Source: Alistipes sp. (GTDB taxonomy: Bacteria > Bacteroidota > Bacteroidia > Bacteroidales > Rikenellaceae). From it: a stretch of 40,810 bases of DNA. Both the position numbers and the translations under genes were made by a program. This document shows, in pieces, positions 24,567 through 32,123 of this stretch (within the stretch, counting starts at the first letter, position 1; every line of letters begins with the position of its first letter). The stretch covers positions 1 to 40,810 of the forward strand of contig JAFVOR010000029.1 in the NCBI GenBank assembly GCA_017505725.1, read 5' to 3'. The notes under the pieces are model-generated. The model saw only the letters and a list, made by a program, of their open reading frames with translations, had not been told where the DNA came from and searched no databases.

Positions 24567-26312
24567 ATGGATAACTTACAGCAATTGGTTATGTCGAAGG
24601 CCGAGAAGTGGCTCGGTCCTGAGTTTGACGAGGCTACTCGCCAAGAGGTTCAGAGTCTGATTGATAACAACCCTAAGGAGTTGGTCGAGAGTTTCTACAA
24701 AGACCTGGAATTTGGTACAGGCGGCTTGCGTGGCATTATGGGAGTAGGTACAAACCATATGAACAACTACACCGTAGGCTTCGCAACACAAGGCCTTGCA
24801 AACTATCTCAAGCTCAACTTCCCTAACGAGGAGATTCGCGTTGCCATCGCACACGACTCGCGCAACAACTCGCGCACCTTCGCCGAGCACGTTGCAGACA
24901 TCTTCGCCTCGAATGGCTTCAAGACATTCCTCTTCGACGAGTTGCGCCCAACTCCGGAGCTCTCGTTCGCAATTCGCGAGTTGAACTGCCAATCGGGTGT
25001 TATGGTCACTGCATCTCACAACCCGAAGGAGTACAATGGCTACAAGGCTTATTGGAGCGACGGTTCGCAGGTAACCGCTCCGCACGATACTAATATTATT
25101 AAGGAGGTCGAGAAGATCACCGAGGTGTCGCAGGTATTGACGGGTCTCAACCCCGAGAATATCACCATCCTCGACGAGGAGTTCGACAAGAAGTATCTCG
25201 CCAAGATCAAGGAGCTGCAGCTCTCGGCCGATAGCGTTGAGCGTTTCCACGATATGAAGATTGTCTACACCCCACTCCACGGTGCAGGTGTACGACTCAC
25301 CCCTGCTTCGCTAAAGAACTTCGGCTTCACAAACATCATATCCGTACCGGAGCAGACCGTTTTGGATGGTAACTTCCCTACCGTAGCTTCGCCAAATCCA
25401 GAGAACCGCCCTACAATGAAGATGGCGATCGATTTGGCAGAGAAGGAGGGAGCAGACCTCGCTATGGCAACCGACCCAGATTCGGATCGTATCGGCTTGG
25501 CACTGCGTAACTCGAAGGGCGAGTATGTCTTGCTCAACGGAAATCAGACTTTGGTGCTTTTGGTATGCTACCAGCTCACTCGCTGGGCAGAACTCGGTCG
25601 TATCAAGGATGGCGACTACATCGTTAAGACCATCGTAACCTCAATGATGCCTGACGCAGTAGCCGAGGCTTATGGCGTGAAGTGCTACAACTGTCTTACA
25701 GGTTTCAAGTATATTGCAAAGATTATCCGCGAGAACGAGGGCAAGGCGCAGTACATCGGCGGTGGTGAGGAGTCGTTCGGTTACCTCGCAGGCGACTATG
25801 TACGCGACAAGGATGGCGTGTCGGCTTGTTCGTTGGCTGCCGAGGCTGCCGCTTGGTGCCGCGACACAAAGGGCGTTACACTCTACGAGTGGTTGCAGGA
25901 CCTCTATGTTAAGTTCGGTTTCTATCGCGAGGGTCTCGTAAATGTAGTTCGCGAGGGCAAGGATGGCGCAGAGCTTATCCAGAATATGATGGTTGAATAT
26001 CGCGCAAACCCTCCGCAGTCGATTCTCGGCTCGAAGGTGGTTGAGATTTACGACTACAAGACTCTCGAGCTGAAGAACACTGTAACCGGCGTGGTGTGCC
26101 CTATCCCTGAGATTGAGGACAAGAGCAATGTACTGCAGTGGGTTACCGAGGATGGCACAAAGGTTTCGGTGCGCCCTTCGGGCACAGAGCCAAAGATCAA
26201 GTTCTACTTCGGTGTGAAGGCTACCCTGCCATCAGTCGAGGAGTTCGACAAGGTAGAGGCTGAGCTCGACGCTAAGATTGAGGCAATCAAGGCTGAACTC
26301 AAATTGGTATAA
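24567..26312 (+). CDS. Phosphoglucomutase/phosphomannomutase (alpha-D-phosphohexomutase)
   Basis: A 581-residue cytoplasmic enzyme that interconverts hexose 1- and 6-phosphates through a phosphoserine, feeding nucleotide-sugar synthesis. The four family motifs are present: TASHNP with catalytic Ser150 (148-153), metal-binding DPDSDR (303-308), sugar-binding GEESFG (400-405) and phosphate-binding RPSGTEPK near the C-terminus (about 543-550). The length fits the long PgcA-like subgroup with an N-terminal extension. The ATG at 24567 gives MDNLQQLVMSKAEKWL; the frame is open upstream to 24444, but that part is AT-rich and contains the promoter. The G1P dehydrogenase follows after 20 bases, so the two are probably co-transcribed. 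Confidence 0.95.
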   Translation: MDNLQQLVMSKAEKWLGPEFDEATRQEVQSLIDNNPKELVESFYKDLEFGTGGLRGIMGVGTNHMNNYTVGFATQGLANYLKLNFPNEEIRVAIAHDSRNNSRTFAEHVADIFASNGFKTFLFDELRPTPELSFAIRELNCQSGVMVTASHNPKEYNGYKAYWSDGSQVTAPHDTNIIKEVEKITEVSQVLTGLNPENITILDEEFDKKYLAKIKELQLSADSVERFHDMKIVYTPLHGAGVRLTPASLKNFGFTNIISVPEQTVLDGNFPTVASPNPENRPTMKMAIDLAEKEGADLAMATDPDSDRIGLALRNSKGEYVLLNGNQTLVLLVCYQLTRWAELGRIKDGDYIVKTIVTSMMPDAVAEAYGVKCYNCLTGFKYIAKIIRENEGKAQYIGGGEESFGYLAGDYVRDKDGVSACSLAAEAAAWCRDTKGVTLYEWLQDLYVKFGFYREGLVNVVREGKDGAELIQNMMVEYRANPPQSILGSKVVEIYDYKTLELKNTVTGVVCPIPEIEDKSNVLQWVTEDGTKVSVRPSGTEPKIKFYFGVKATLPSVEEFDKVEAELDAKIEAIKAELKLV

Positions 26313-26332
26313 TCCGTATACTTATATATATT

Positions 26333-27676
26333 ATGACAGCAAAGGAGCGTATATCAAAAGCGTTGGCAATTGCTACGGATACAAAGGTTTTCGAGATGGA
26401 GAGTAACATTCTCCATCTCGCCCCCAAAATCTTCAAAGAGCAGTTTGGTGATGCACGAGCAATTGTGATTGCCGACAAGAACACTTGGCGAGTTGCGGGA
26501 GAGCAGGTCTACAACCACCTTGTGGAGGCAGGTATCGACACCACTACGCACATCATCCAAAAGGATGAGTTTCACGCTGAGTGGTGCTATGTAATTGAGG
26601 TTGAGGAGGCTGCCAAGCAGGCGGGTGCCATTATGGTATCTGTCGGCTCAGGTGTTATCAACGACCTCTGCAAGCTCGGTTCGCACCACCTTGGCCAGCA
26701 GTATCTTACCATCCCTACAGCCGCATCTGTAGATGGATATTCGTCATTTGGTGCGTCCATCAGCTACGAGGGATTGAAGCAGACATTCGAGTGCCCTGCA
26801 CCCGTGGCAATCCTGGCAGACATCGATGTTATAGCCGCAGCACCTAAGGAGATGACCGCAGCTGGTTATGCCGACCTCGCAGCCAAGATTCCTTGCGGTG
26901 CAGAGTGGATGATTGCCGACATTATGGGCACCGAGCCACTCATTCCGGAAGCTTGGCATATGTTGCAGGATGTTCTCGACGAGCAGCTCTCAAATCCTGA
27001 TGGAGTTGCCGCTTGTGACAAGAAGGCTATTGCAGACCTCTTCGAGGGACTTACATTGAGCGGTTTTGCAATGCAAGCAGCCCGTTCAAGCCGCCCTGCA
27101 TCGTGCACCGACCACCTCTTTAGCCACTACCTCGATATGACGGGACACACCTATAATGGCAAGTTACAGTCGCACGGCTTCCAAGTCGCTATCGGCACAC
27201 TCACAATGTGTGCGGTGTTCGACGCATTCCTTGAGATGGATCTGCGCGAACTCGATATTGAGAAGTGTGTAGAGGCTTGGCCATCGCTCGAAGAGGAGCA
27301 GCAGCGAGCACTCGAGATCTTCAAGGACTTCGTCTCGCCGGAGTTGGGTTACAAGGAGATCACCACAAAGTATAACGACAAGGAGACCGTTCGCGAGCAG
27401 CTCACTATGTTCAAGAAACATTGGCCACTCCTCAAGGCACAATACCGCAAGCAGGTCTACCCGTTCGAGAAGATGCAAGAGTGTTTCCGCAAGGTTGGTG
27501 CTCCGACCGATCCATCCGACATTGGCGTAACTCGTCAGCAGTTGAAGGATATGATGCCATTCGTGCAGTTGATGCGTTGGCGTATGAACCTGCTCGATTT
27601 GGCGCGTCGCGGAGGTTTCTATGACGAGCTCGTCGAGAAGGTCTTTGGCAAAGGTGGAGCTTGGGAGATAGCCTAA
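26333..27676 (+). CDS. sn-Glycerol-1-phosphate dehydrogenase (AraM/EgsA-like)
   Basis: A 447-residue member of the iron-containing-alcohol-dehydrogenase fold, glycerol-1-phosphate dehydrogenase type. It would reduce dihydroxyacetone phosphate to sn-glycerol 1-phosphate with NAD(P)H. The dinucleotide loop GSGVINDLCK (105-114), the family motif PTAASVDGYSS (128-138) and likely metal ligands Asp181, a His in HLFSHYLDM (261/265) and His281 in SHGFQVAIGT are visible. The stereochemistry is that of archaeal lipids; bacterial homologues such as B. subtilis AraM are known. It starts 20 bases after the mutase and is followed after 35 bases by two glycerophosphodiesterases, suggesting a glycerophosphate module. 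About 100 residues longer than archaeal enzymes, mainly at the C-terminus. Confidence 0.88.
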   Translation: MTAKERISKALAIATDTKVFEMESNILHLAPKIFKEQFGDARAIVIADKNTWRVAGEQVYNHLVEAGIDTTTHIIQKDEFHAEWCYVIEVEEAAKQAGAIMVSVGSGVINDLCKLGSHHLGQQYLTIPTAASVDGYSSFGASISYEGLKQTFECPAPVAILADIDVIAAAPKEMTAAGYADLAAKIPCGAEWMIADIMGTEPLIPEAWHMLQDVLDEQLSNPDGVAACDKKAIADLFEGLTLSGFAMQAARSSRPASCTDHLFSHYLDMTGHTYNGKLQSHGFQVAIGTLTMCAVFDAFLEMDLRELDIEKCVEAWPSLEEEQQRALEIFKDFVSPELGYKEITTKYNDKETVREQLTMFKKHWPLLKAQYRKQVYPFEKMQECFRKVGAPTDPSDIGVTRQQLKDMMPFVQLMRWRMNLLDLARRGGFYDELVEKVFGKGGAWEIA

Positions 27677-27711
27677 ATAGTTTCTGTAGATAACTCAAAT
27701 AAATTACTGAT

Positions 27712-28542
27712 ATGAAGAGATTTATAAAGCTAACAATGCTTGCTATTGCCCTTGTCTCGGCAACCGCAACATATGCACAGCAGCAGGAGATTCGAGTATT
27801 CTCACACAGAGGTGGTCGTATGGAGTTCGACGAGAACACTATGGCCGCATTTCAGGCGAGCTACGACGCTGGCTACCGAGGTTTTGAGGTAGACATTCGT
27901 CTCACCAAGGATGGCGAGATGGTAATTACCCACGACCACACCTTGGAGCGCACTACCAATGGCAAAGGCATTGTTGAGGAGAAGAGTGCCGATGAGTTGC
28001 GCGCCCTGCTCACAAAGAAGGGCGGAAAACTCGCTTTCTTACCGGAGTTGCTCGAGTGGCTTAAGGACAAGGAGGGCTTGTATGTAGAGTTCGAGATGAA
28101 GACCAAACCTGTTAACCTCTACCCCGAGGAGCGCTTGCAGGCATACTGCGACCAGCTCTATGCTATGGTTATGAAGGATAAGCCGGCAGATGCCGACTAT
28201 GTATTCACATCGAGCGACTATCGCGGCCTCCGCTATTTGCAGCAGAAATACCCTGGTGTTCAGCTGCTTATGATCACCAGCAAGCCACTTAACGAGTGGA
28301 CAATCAATTTGGCGAAATCGTTGGGCATCAACCGTATTGGAGCAAAGATGCCTGGCACAACCAGAGACGCAGTAAAGAAGGCCCACAAGGCTGGCCTAAT
28401 CGTAAGTCTTTGGCCAGGTTACACCACCGCCGATTTCGTGCTTGGCGCATACCTCGGAGCCGACTATATGTGCACCGATATTCCATTGCAGGTAAAGAAG
28501 TTTGCAGCCGAAAAGACACCTTGGCTAAATGTTAAATATTAA
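27712..28542 (+). CDS. Exported glycerophosphodiester phosphodiesterase, GDPD family (first copy)
   Basis: A 276-residue TIM-barrel enzyme with a signal peptide (MKRFIKLTMLAIALVSATATYAQ), so it is periplasmic. It hydrolyses glycerophosphodiesters, products of phospholipid deacylation, to glycerol phosphate and an alcohol. The GDPD motifs HRGG with downstream EN, EVDIRLTKDG (metal Glu and Asp) and THDHTLERTT (catalytic His) are all intact. The typical FE.K barrel strand (VEFEMKTKP) and a C-terminal LWPGYTTADF are also present. It lies 35 bases after the G1P dehydrogenase and 16 bases before a second GDPD with about the same layout, so the pair are tandem paralogues. Confidence 0.93.
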   Translation: MKRFIKLTMLAIALVSATATYAQQQEIRVFSHRGGRMEFDENTMAAFQASYDAGYRGFEVDIRLTKDGEMVITHDHTLERTTNGKGIVEEKSADELRALLTKKGGKLAFLPELLEWLKDKEGLYVEFEMKTKPVNLYPEERLQAYCDQLYAMVMKDKPADADYVFTSSDYRGLRYLQQKYPGVQLLMITSKPLNEWTINLAKSLGINRIGAKMPGTTRDAVKKAHKAGLIVSLWPGYTTADFVLGAYLGADYMCTDIPLQVKKFAAEKTPWLNVKY

Positions 28543-28558
28543 CCAAATACAAAAAAAG

Positions 28559-29380
28559 ATGAAACACATTAAGTTATTTTTGATTGCAGTTCTTTCGATC
28601 GTATCGACTACTGCATTTGCTCAGAAGAGCGAGATTATTCTTTTGGCACACCGTGGAGGATGTGGCGAGGGTATGGAGAATGTCGAGAGCACATTCAAGA
28701 AGAGTCTTGCAGCGGGTATTCGCGCATTCGAAATCGATGTTCGCATCACCAAGGATGGCAAGATCGTATTGCAGCACGACAACACTCTTAAGCGTACCGC
28801 TGGCATCGACAAGCACGTCGAGGATATGACCGAGAAGGAGTTGCGCGAGGTGACTCTCAAGGATGGTTCGAAGCTCTTGTTCTTCGACGAGCTTTTGAAG
28901 CTGTTGAAAGATTATCCTGGTTTGTTCCTCGAGATTGAGATGAAGAGCTCGAAGTATAGCGACGAGTTCCTCTACAGCTCGGGATACTCTGACAAGGTTG
29001 CCAAGATGGCATTGAAAGCGAAGCCGGCAGAGTCGACCTATGTATTCACATCGTTCGACACTCGCCCATTGCGCTACATCAAGGAGCACTATCCAGAGTC
29101 GGAGACAGGACTCATCACAGGCAATGGCGTAAATCACGAGACTATTGCAATCGCATTGGCTATCGGCGCAAAGCGTATGGCAGCTCACATCAACAAAACA
29201 TCTCGCGCAGATATGGATCGTGCACATCGCAAGGGTCTTCTTGTCAACTTGTGGCCAGGCAAGAGCGATGACTCGCTTCTTCGTGCTTGGGCTTTGGGCG
29301 CAGATATCCACTGCACCGACTACCCTTCTCATATGCTCGACTACGCCAAGAAAAACTATCCTTGGTTGACTATCAAGTAG
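28559..29380 (+). CDS. Exported glycerophosphodiester phosphodiesterase, GDPD family (second copy)
   Basis: A 273-residue paralogue of the gene before it, also exported (MKHIKLFLIAVLSIVSTTAFAQ). The catalytic set is intact: AHRGGCGEGMEN, FEIDVRITKDGK and QHDNTLKRT. The ATG at 28559 starts exactly at the signal peptide; an earlier ATG at 28529 overlaps the upstream stop and adds ten residues that do not fit. It differs from the first copy in the barrel loops (SSKYSDEFLYSSGYS), so substrate preference may differ. Translation is spaced 16 bases from the first copy, and a strong terminator ends the transcript. Confidence 0.93.
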   Translation: MKHIKLFLIAVLSIVSTTAFAQKSEIILLAHRGGCGEGMENVESTFKKSLAAGIRAFEIDVRITKDGKIVLQHDNTLKRTAGIDKHVEDMTEKELREVTLKDGSKLLFFDELLKLLKDYPGLFLEIEMKSSKYSDEFLYSSGYSDKVAKMALKAKPAESTYVFTSFDTRPLRYIKEHYPESETGLITGNGVNHETIAIALAIGAKRMAAHINKTSRADMDRAHRKGLLVNLWPGKSDDSLLRAWALGADIHCTDYPSHMLDYAKKNYPWLTIK

Positions 29381-29400
29381 TGGTTTCGTATGGATAGAAC

Positions 29401-29435
29401 AAAGGCTGTCGCACCGAGTGTGACAGCCTTTTTTG
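29401..29435 (+). terminator. Rho-independent terminator after the GDPD pair
   Basis: AAGGCTGTCGCAC pairs with GTGTGACAGCCTT (one G-T wobble) and is followed by a T-run. It ends where the convergent SDR gene stops, so it may act on both strands. Confidence 0.85.
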
Positions 29436-30227
29436 TTATAACTTTGCGAGTAGTCGCTTCACTGCGGGTATCTTCAATATCGGAAGAATGGTATGGGCCG
29501 GGAGCAACCAACAAGCAAAGACTGCAATTTTCGAGAACAAGCCGGGAATTACGGCTCTTCGGCGACGCTCCAAGGCTCTGATTCCGCACTTGGCCAACCT
29601 CTCGGCCGACATCATCAAACCAAGACGACGCAACCACTTGCGAGGCTTCTCTTTGAGATTGTAGAGCGGAGTATCCACTGCACCCGGATAGACTGTTGTA
29701 ACAGTAACATTGTGAGCTCGAAACTCATACCATAACGACTGCGCAAAGCTCTTCAGATAGGCCTTCGTGGCAGCATAATAGGATATTGTGATATATGGCG
29801 TCCACGCAGTCATCGACGACATAATCAGGATGCGTCCCTCTCCTCTGGCGCACATATCCTCACCGAACAATCTACACAATTTGGCAGGCGTAATGCAGTG
29901 CAAATTGGTGATAAAGTCTGCCATTGTCGGCTTGGTGTGGAGAAATAATCCGAACTGCAAAATTCCCGCATTACTAACAAGCGTCGACACCTCCAAATCG
30001 TGCTCCTTGCACCACGCATATATCTGCTCGGCAGAGTCGGCTTTCGAGAGGTCGGCGTACAACGCAACCGCCTCTACACCAAAGCGTTGCTTGAGGTCTG
30101 CAGCAACCTCTTCGTTACGCTCTTCTTGGTTGCTTACCACGATGATATTCTCGCCTTTTGCGGCAAATTGCTCGGCATAGCAGAGGCCTATTCCCGATGA
30201 TGCTCCTGTAATTAAAGTGTATTTCAT
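29436..30227 (-). CDS. Short-chain dehydrogenase/reductase (SDR)
   Basis: A 263-residue classical SDR with NAD(P)-binding TGASSGIG (7-14), the NAG motif in LVSNAGILQFG, the catalytic Ser in MSSMTAW and the YxxxK pair in SYYAATKAYLKSF. The C-terminal 60 residues include a basic and then hydrophobic segment (RRRRAVIPGLFSKIAVFACWLLPAHTILPIL), which suggests membrane association, as in lipid or steroid-type reductases. The substrate is unknown. It is transcribed toward the GDPD genes and probably alone. Its best -7 promoter match is four bases before the start codon. Confidence 0.9.
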   Translation of the reverse strand: MKYTLITGASSGIGLCYAEQFAAKGENIIVVSNQEERNEEVAADLKQRFGVEAVALYADLSKADSAEQIYAWCKEHDLEVSTLVSNAGILQFGLFLHTKPTMADFITNLHCITPAKLCRLFGEDMCARGEGRILIMSSMTAWTPYITISYYAATKAYLKSFAQSLWYEFRAHNVTVTTVYPGAVDTPLYNLKEKPRKWLRRLGLMMSAERLAKCGIRALERRRRAVIPGLFSKIAVFACWLLPAHTILPILKIPAVKRLLAKL

Positions 30228-30231
30228 AGCG

Positions 30232-30239
30232 CAAAATTA
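30232..30239 (-). promoter_or_regulatory. Putative -7 element of the SDR gene (TAATTTTG)
   Basis: Minus-strand TAATTTTG fits the consensus but lies four bases before the ATG, implying a leaderless transcript if used. Confidence 0.3.
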
Positions 30240-30287
30240 TCTATTTTTCGGCAATTTTGCTCTCAATTCGCCAACTTTTTAATAATT

Positions 30288-30315
30288 TTGCGGCGAAAAT
30301 CAACTTTTAACTTTG
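30288..30315 (+). promoter_or_regulatory. Promoter of the DUF486-type gene
   Basis: TTG at 30288-30290 and TAACTTTG at 30308-30315 are 17 bases apart. A second TAATTTTG at 30283-30290 overlaps the upstream element. The ATG is 21 bases downstream. Confidence 0.5.
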
Positions 30316-30335
30316 CACATTTAACTTTCAAATAT

Positions 30336-30701
30336 ATGGTACGAGGATTATCTGCAGTAGGTCTATTGATTTGCTCAAATCTGTTTATGACATTGGCTTG
30401 GTATGGCCAGGTGATGTTCAAGAGCAAATTCGAGCGCATAGGAGTGGTTGCAGTCATATTCATCAGTTGGCTGGTGGCATTCTTTGAGTATTGCTTTATG
30501 ATTCCTGCCAACCGTATCGGTAGCGAGGTCTACGGTGGCCCATTCAACATCTGGGAGCTAAAGGTTATTCAGGAGGTCGTTTCGTTAACGGTCTTTGCGA
30601 TTGTCGTGCAACTCATTATGAAGAACGAAGCCCTCCGCTGGAATCATCTTGCAGGTTTTGCCTGCCTCGTCTTGGCGGTATTCTTTATTTTCAAGAAATA
30701 G
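30336..30701 (+). CDS. Small four-helix membrane protein, DUF486/DMT-like
   Basis: A 121-residue inner-membrane protein with four hydrophobic segments (GLSAVGLLICSNLFMTLAWY; VVAVIFISWLVAFFEYCFM; IQEVVSLTVFAIVVQLIM; LAGFACLVLAVFFIF). The NRIGSEVYGGPFNIWELKVIQEV segment and the overall layout match the DUF486 family, distantly similar to half-size drug/metabolite transporters. The ATG at 30336 (MVRGLSAVG) follows a good promoter; the 16-residue upstream extension overlaps it. The stop codon lies inside the terminator hairpin. No function is established that I know of. Confidence 0.82.
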   Translation: MVRGLSAVGLLICSNLFMTLAWYGQVMFKSKFERIGVVAVIFISWLVAFFEYCFMIPANRIGSEVYGGPFNIWELKVIQEVVSLTVFAIVVQLIMKNEALRWNHLAGFACLVLAVFFIFKK

Positions 30702-30729
30702 ACGAGTTCAGCTCGTCTATTTCTTTTTG
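30693..30729 (+). terminator. Rho-independent terminator of the DUF486-type gene
   Basis: A perfect 14-bp stem (AAGAAATAGACGAG with CTCGTCTATTTCTT) around a five-base loop ends in a T-run. It contains the TAG stop codon of the gene. Confidence 0.88.
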
Positions 30730-30764
30730 GCTATTAGCTGTTAGCTATCATCCATTGTTTTTTT
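30727..30764. repeat. Interspersed hairpin-bearing spacer element head (copy 2)
   Basis: TTGGCTATTAGC, CCATTG and a T-run resemble the spacer at 829-856. In both places hairpin modules follow directly. Confidence 0.45.
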
Positions 30765-30981
30765 TAGGAGTCGGGCTACGCCCTTGATAGGAGGCGCAAT
30801 TCGGAGAATTGCTTTTATAGGAGGCGTAGTCTGCGACTACTTGATAAGGTGCGACAGATTAGTTTTTCAGCGAAAATCACACCAAGCCGACCTGTCGGCA
30901 TCTCCTATAATAGGCACAAGCCTATCTCCCATAAAGGAGCTCTGCTCCGCCTCCTATCAAGCACCGCAGGTGCACCTCCTA
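30765..30981. repeat. Palindromic array of box-hairpin modules ('fishbone' element)
   Basis: Seven short hairpins lie next to a conserved box TAGGAGGC: on the left half box then hairpin, on the right half hairpin then inverted box. Hairpins are 30773-30783 (loop TAC), 30796-30812 (GGA), 30826-30840 (TGC), 30886-30899, 30910-30925, 30936-30948 (TCT) and 30961-30973 (GCA). The boxes pair across the element: 30784-30795 with 30949-30960 is a perfect 12-bp match, 30814-30823 with 30926-30935 matches 9 of 10, and 30765-30770 with 30976-30981 matches 6 of 6. Hairpin arms differ between modules and do not match their opposite numbers. No long gene is supported here; an open frame across it is repeat sequence. 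Confidence 0.75.
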
Positions 30982-31002
30982 TCTAATCCTATTTTCCGCA
31001 CT

Positions 31003-31037
31003 CAAAAAACACCCTCCGCAGAAATTCTGCAGAGGGT
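31003..31037 (-). terminator. Rho-independent terminator of the TIR gene
   Basis: On the minus strand ACCCTCTGCAGAA pairs with TTCTGCGGAGGGT (one mismatch), followed after one base by six T. Confidence 0.85.
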
Positions 31038-31064
31038 AAAATCTGAAAGCCAAAAGCCTAATTC

Positions 31065-32015
31065 CTAAAAAGCGGAGACAGCGCGCACATAGTGGTCGCC
31101 GTGCTTATGGTTGCGGTAGGCGTGTCCGTCACTCAAATCGACAAGCCACGCGTAAAACTCATTATATTCTGTCGACGACCAATACTTCTTAAAATCATCT
31201 TTGTTCTTTAATTCTTTGCCTTTTGCAGCCAATGTACGATTTACTGCGTCGTGAACAGCATCATCGAGGGTAAACCTATACAACTCCTCGATAGCCGGCA
31301 AATACCATCCTTCGCCCAAATCGGCGCACCAAGCAAAGGCGGGGTATTTCTCACGCCAACCATCAATCTGTTTTACCTTCGACATATTATTCGCACCATT
31401 ATGCTTATCATCAGCACCGATTAAGCGACTCCATTCGCTCTTTTCTGACAACATAAGTCTTTCTGACGACTCCGTCAGACTTACAATCTTTCCGTGCTTA
31501 CCATCGGCAGAGACCTCGAATACCACGCCTTGCTTCTTACCGTCATCGTAGTAGTCGCCAACTTTGTAGGTTTTGGTTTGTACGACTTGCTGAATAGGTT
31601 TAGATATTCCCAAATCTATATCGAGTAGTTTTGCAACATTTTCCGCCACACTACCAAAGAGGGTTTCCGGCTGCGGAAAAGCGTCTATCCAATTCAGATT
31701 TTTAAGATAGTACTTCTTTGCCCCCTTAAAGGCTTCGTCGGCAATACGGAATGTAAGTATTGGTTTCTTATCCTCGCTAGCAATCTCAATTTCACGGTCC
31801 ACTTGGTCTGACTTGTTGAAATTCTCCGAGAATACCACAACCATCATTCTGCTATAATCCAACGCCTCGACAATTGCTTTTGCCCATACCACTCCACGCG
31901 GTATATCACGATAAGCGACAAAACAACGGATTTTGCGCTCTTCGAGGTAGGCACACAAACCCTCCACGACTTTTTGATCGTAAGATGAGTAGCTTATAAA
32001 AACATCGTATTTCAT
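31065..32015 (-). CDS. TIR-domain protein with C-terminal DUF1566-like domain
   Basis: A 316-residue protein without signal peptide or membrane segment, so cytoplasmic. Residues 1-135 are a bacterial TIR domain: YDVFISYSSYDQ (3-14), FVAYRDIPRGVVWAKAI (32-48), MMVVVFSENF (57-66) and SDQVDREIEIA (69-79), where Glu75 lines up with the catalytic Glu of NAD-cleaving TIRs such as SARM1. Residues about 150-316 match DUF1566: YKVGDYYDDGKKQGVVFEV, GEGWYLPAIEEL (234-245), YWSSTEY and a terminal HYVRAVSAF. The same domain forms the small lipoprotein at 37468-37917. The start at 32015 is favoured because a good promoter ends 22 bases upstream; a longer frame to 32078 would contain that promoter. Bacterial TIRs often act in phage defence; the fusion's function is unknown. 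Confidence 0.88.
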   Translation of the reverse strand: MKYDVFISYSSYDQKVVEGLCAYLEERKIRCFVAYRDIPRGVVWAKAIVEALDYSRMMVVVFSENFNKSDQVDREIEIASEDKKPILTFRIADEAFKGAKKYYLKNLNWIDAFPQPETLFGSVAENVAKLLDIDLGISKPIQQVVQTKTYKVGDYYDDGKKQGVVFEVSADGKHGKIVSLTESSERLMLSEKSEWSRLIGADDKHNGANNMSKVKQIDGWREKYPAFAWCADLGEGWYLPAIEELYRFTLDDAVHDAVNRTLAAKGKELKNKDDFKKYWSSTEYNEFYAWLVDLSDGHAYRNHKHGDHYVRAVSAF

Positions 32016-32037
32016 TTGTTCGGGTACTTTCGAAACA

Positions 32038-32068
32038 CAAAAGTAAAACTTAATTTTGAAATGCACAA
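32038..32068 (-). promoter_or_regulatory. Promoter of the TIR-DUF1566 gene
   Basis: Minus-strand TTTG (32068-32065) and TACTTTTG (32045-32038) are about 19-20 bases apart. The leader would be about 15 bases. It interlocks with the argS promoter on the other strand. Confidence 0.6.
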
Positions 32069-32086
32069 AAAAAATCACTATCTTTG
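32055..32086 (+). promoter_or_regulatory. Promoter of argS
   Basis: TTTG at 32055-32058 and TATCTTTG at 32079-32086 are 20 bases apart, a full consensus match. The ATG is 37 bases after the -7 box. Confidence 0.7.
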
Positions 32087-32123
32087 CGCACGATTATAGA
32101 AATTGGAAAAACAGCAAACAAAA

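Noticed and set aside
30765-30981. CRISPR array.
   Set aside because: Unit lengths and orientation vary, the boxes invert at the centre and the intervening sequences are self-complementary hairpins, not spacers.
30784-31068. A 94-codon plus-strand frame across the hairpin array.
   Set aside because: It is read entirely from the repeat array and a terminator, with no start context or family similarity.
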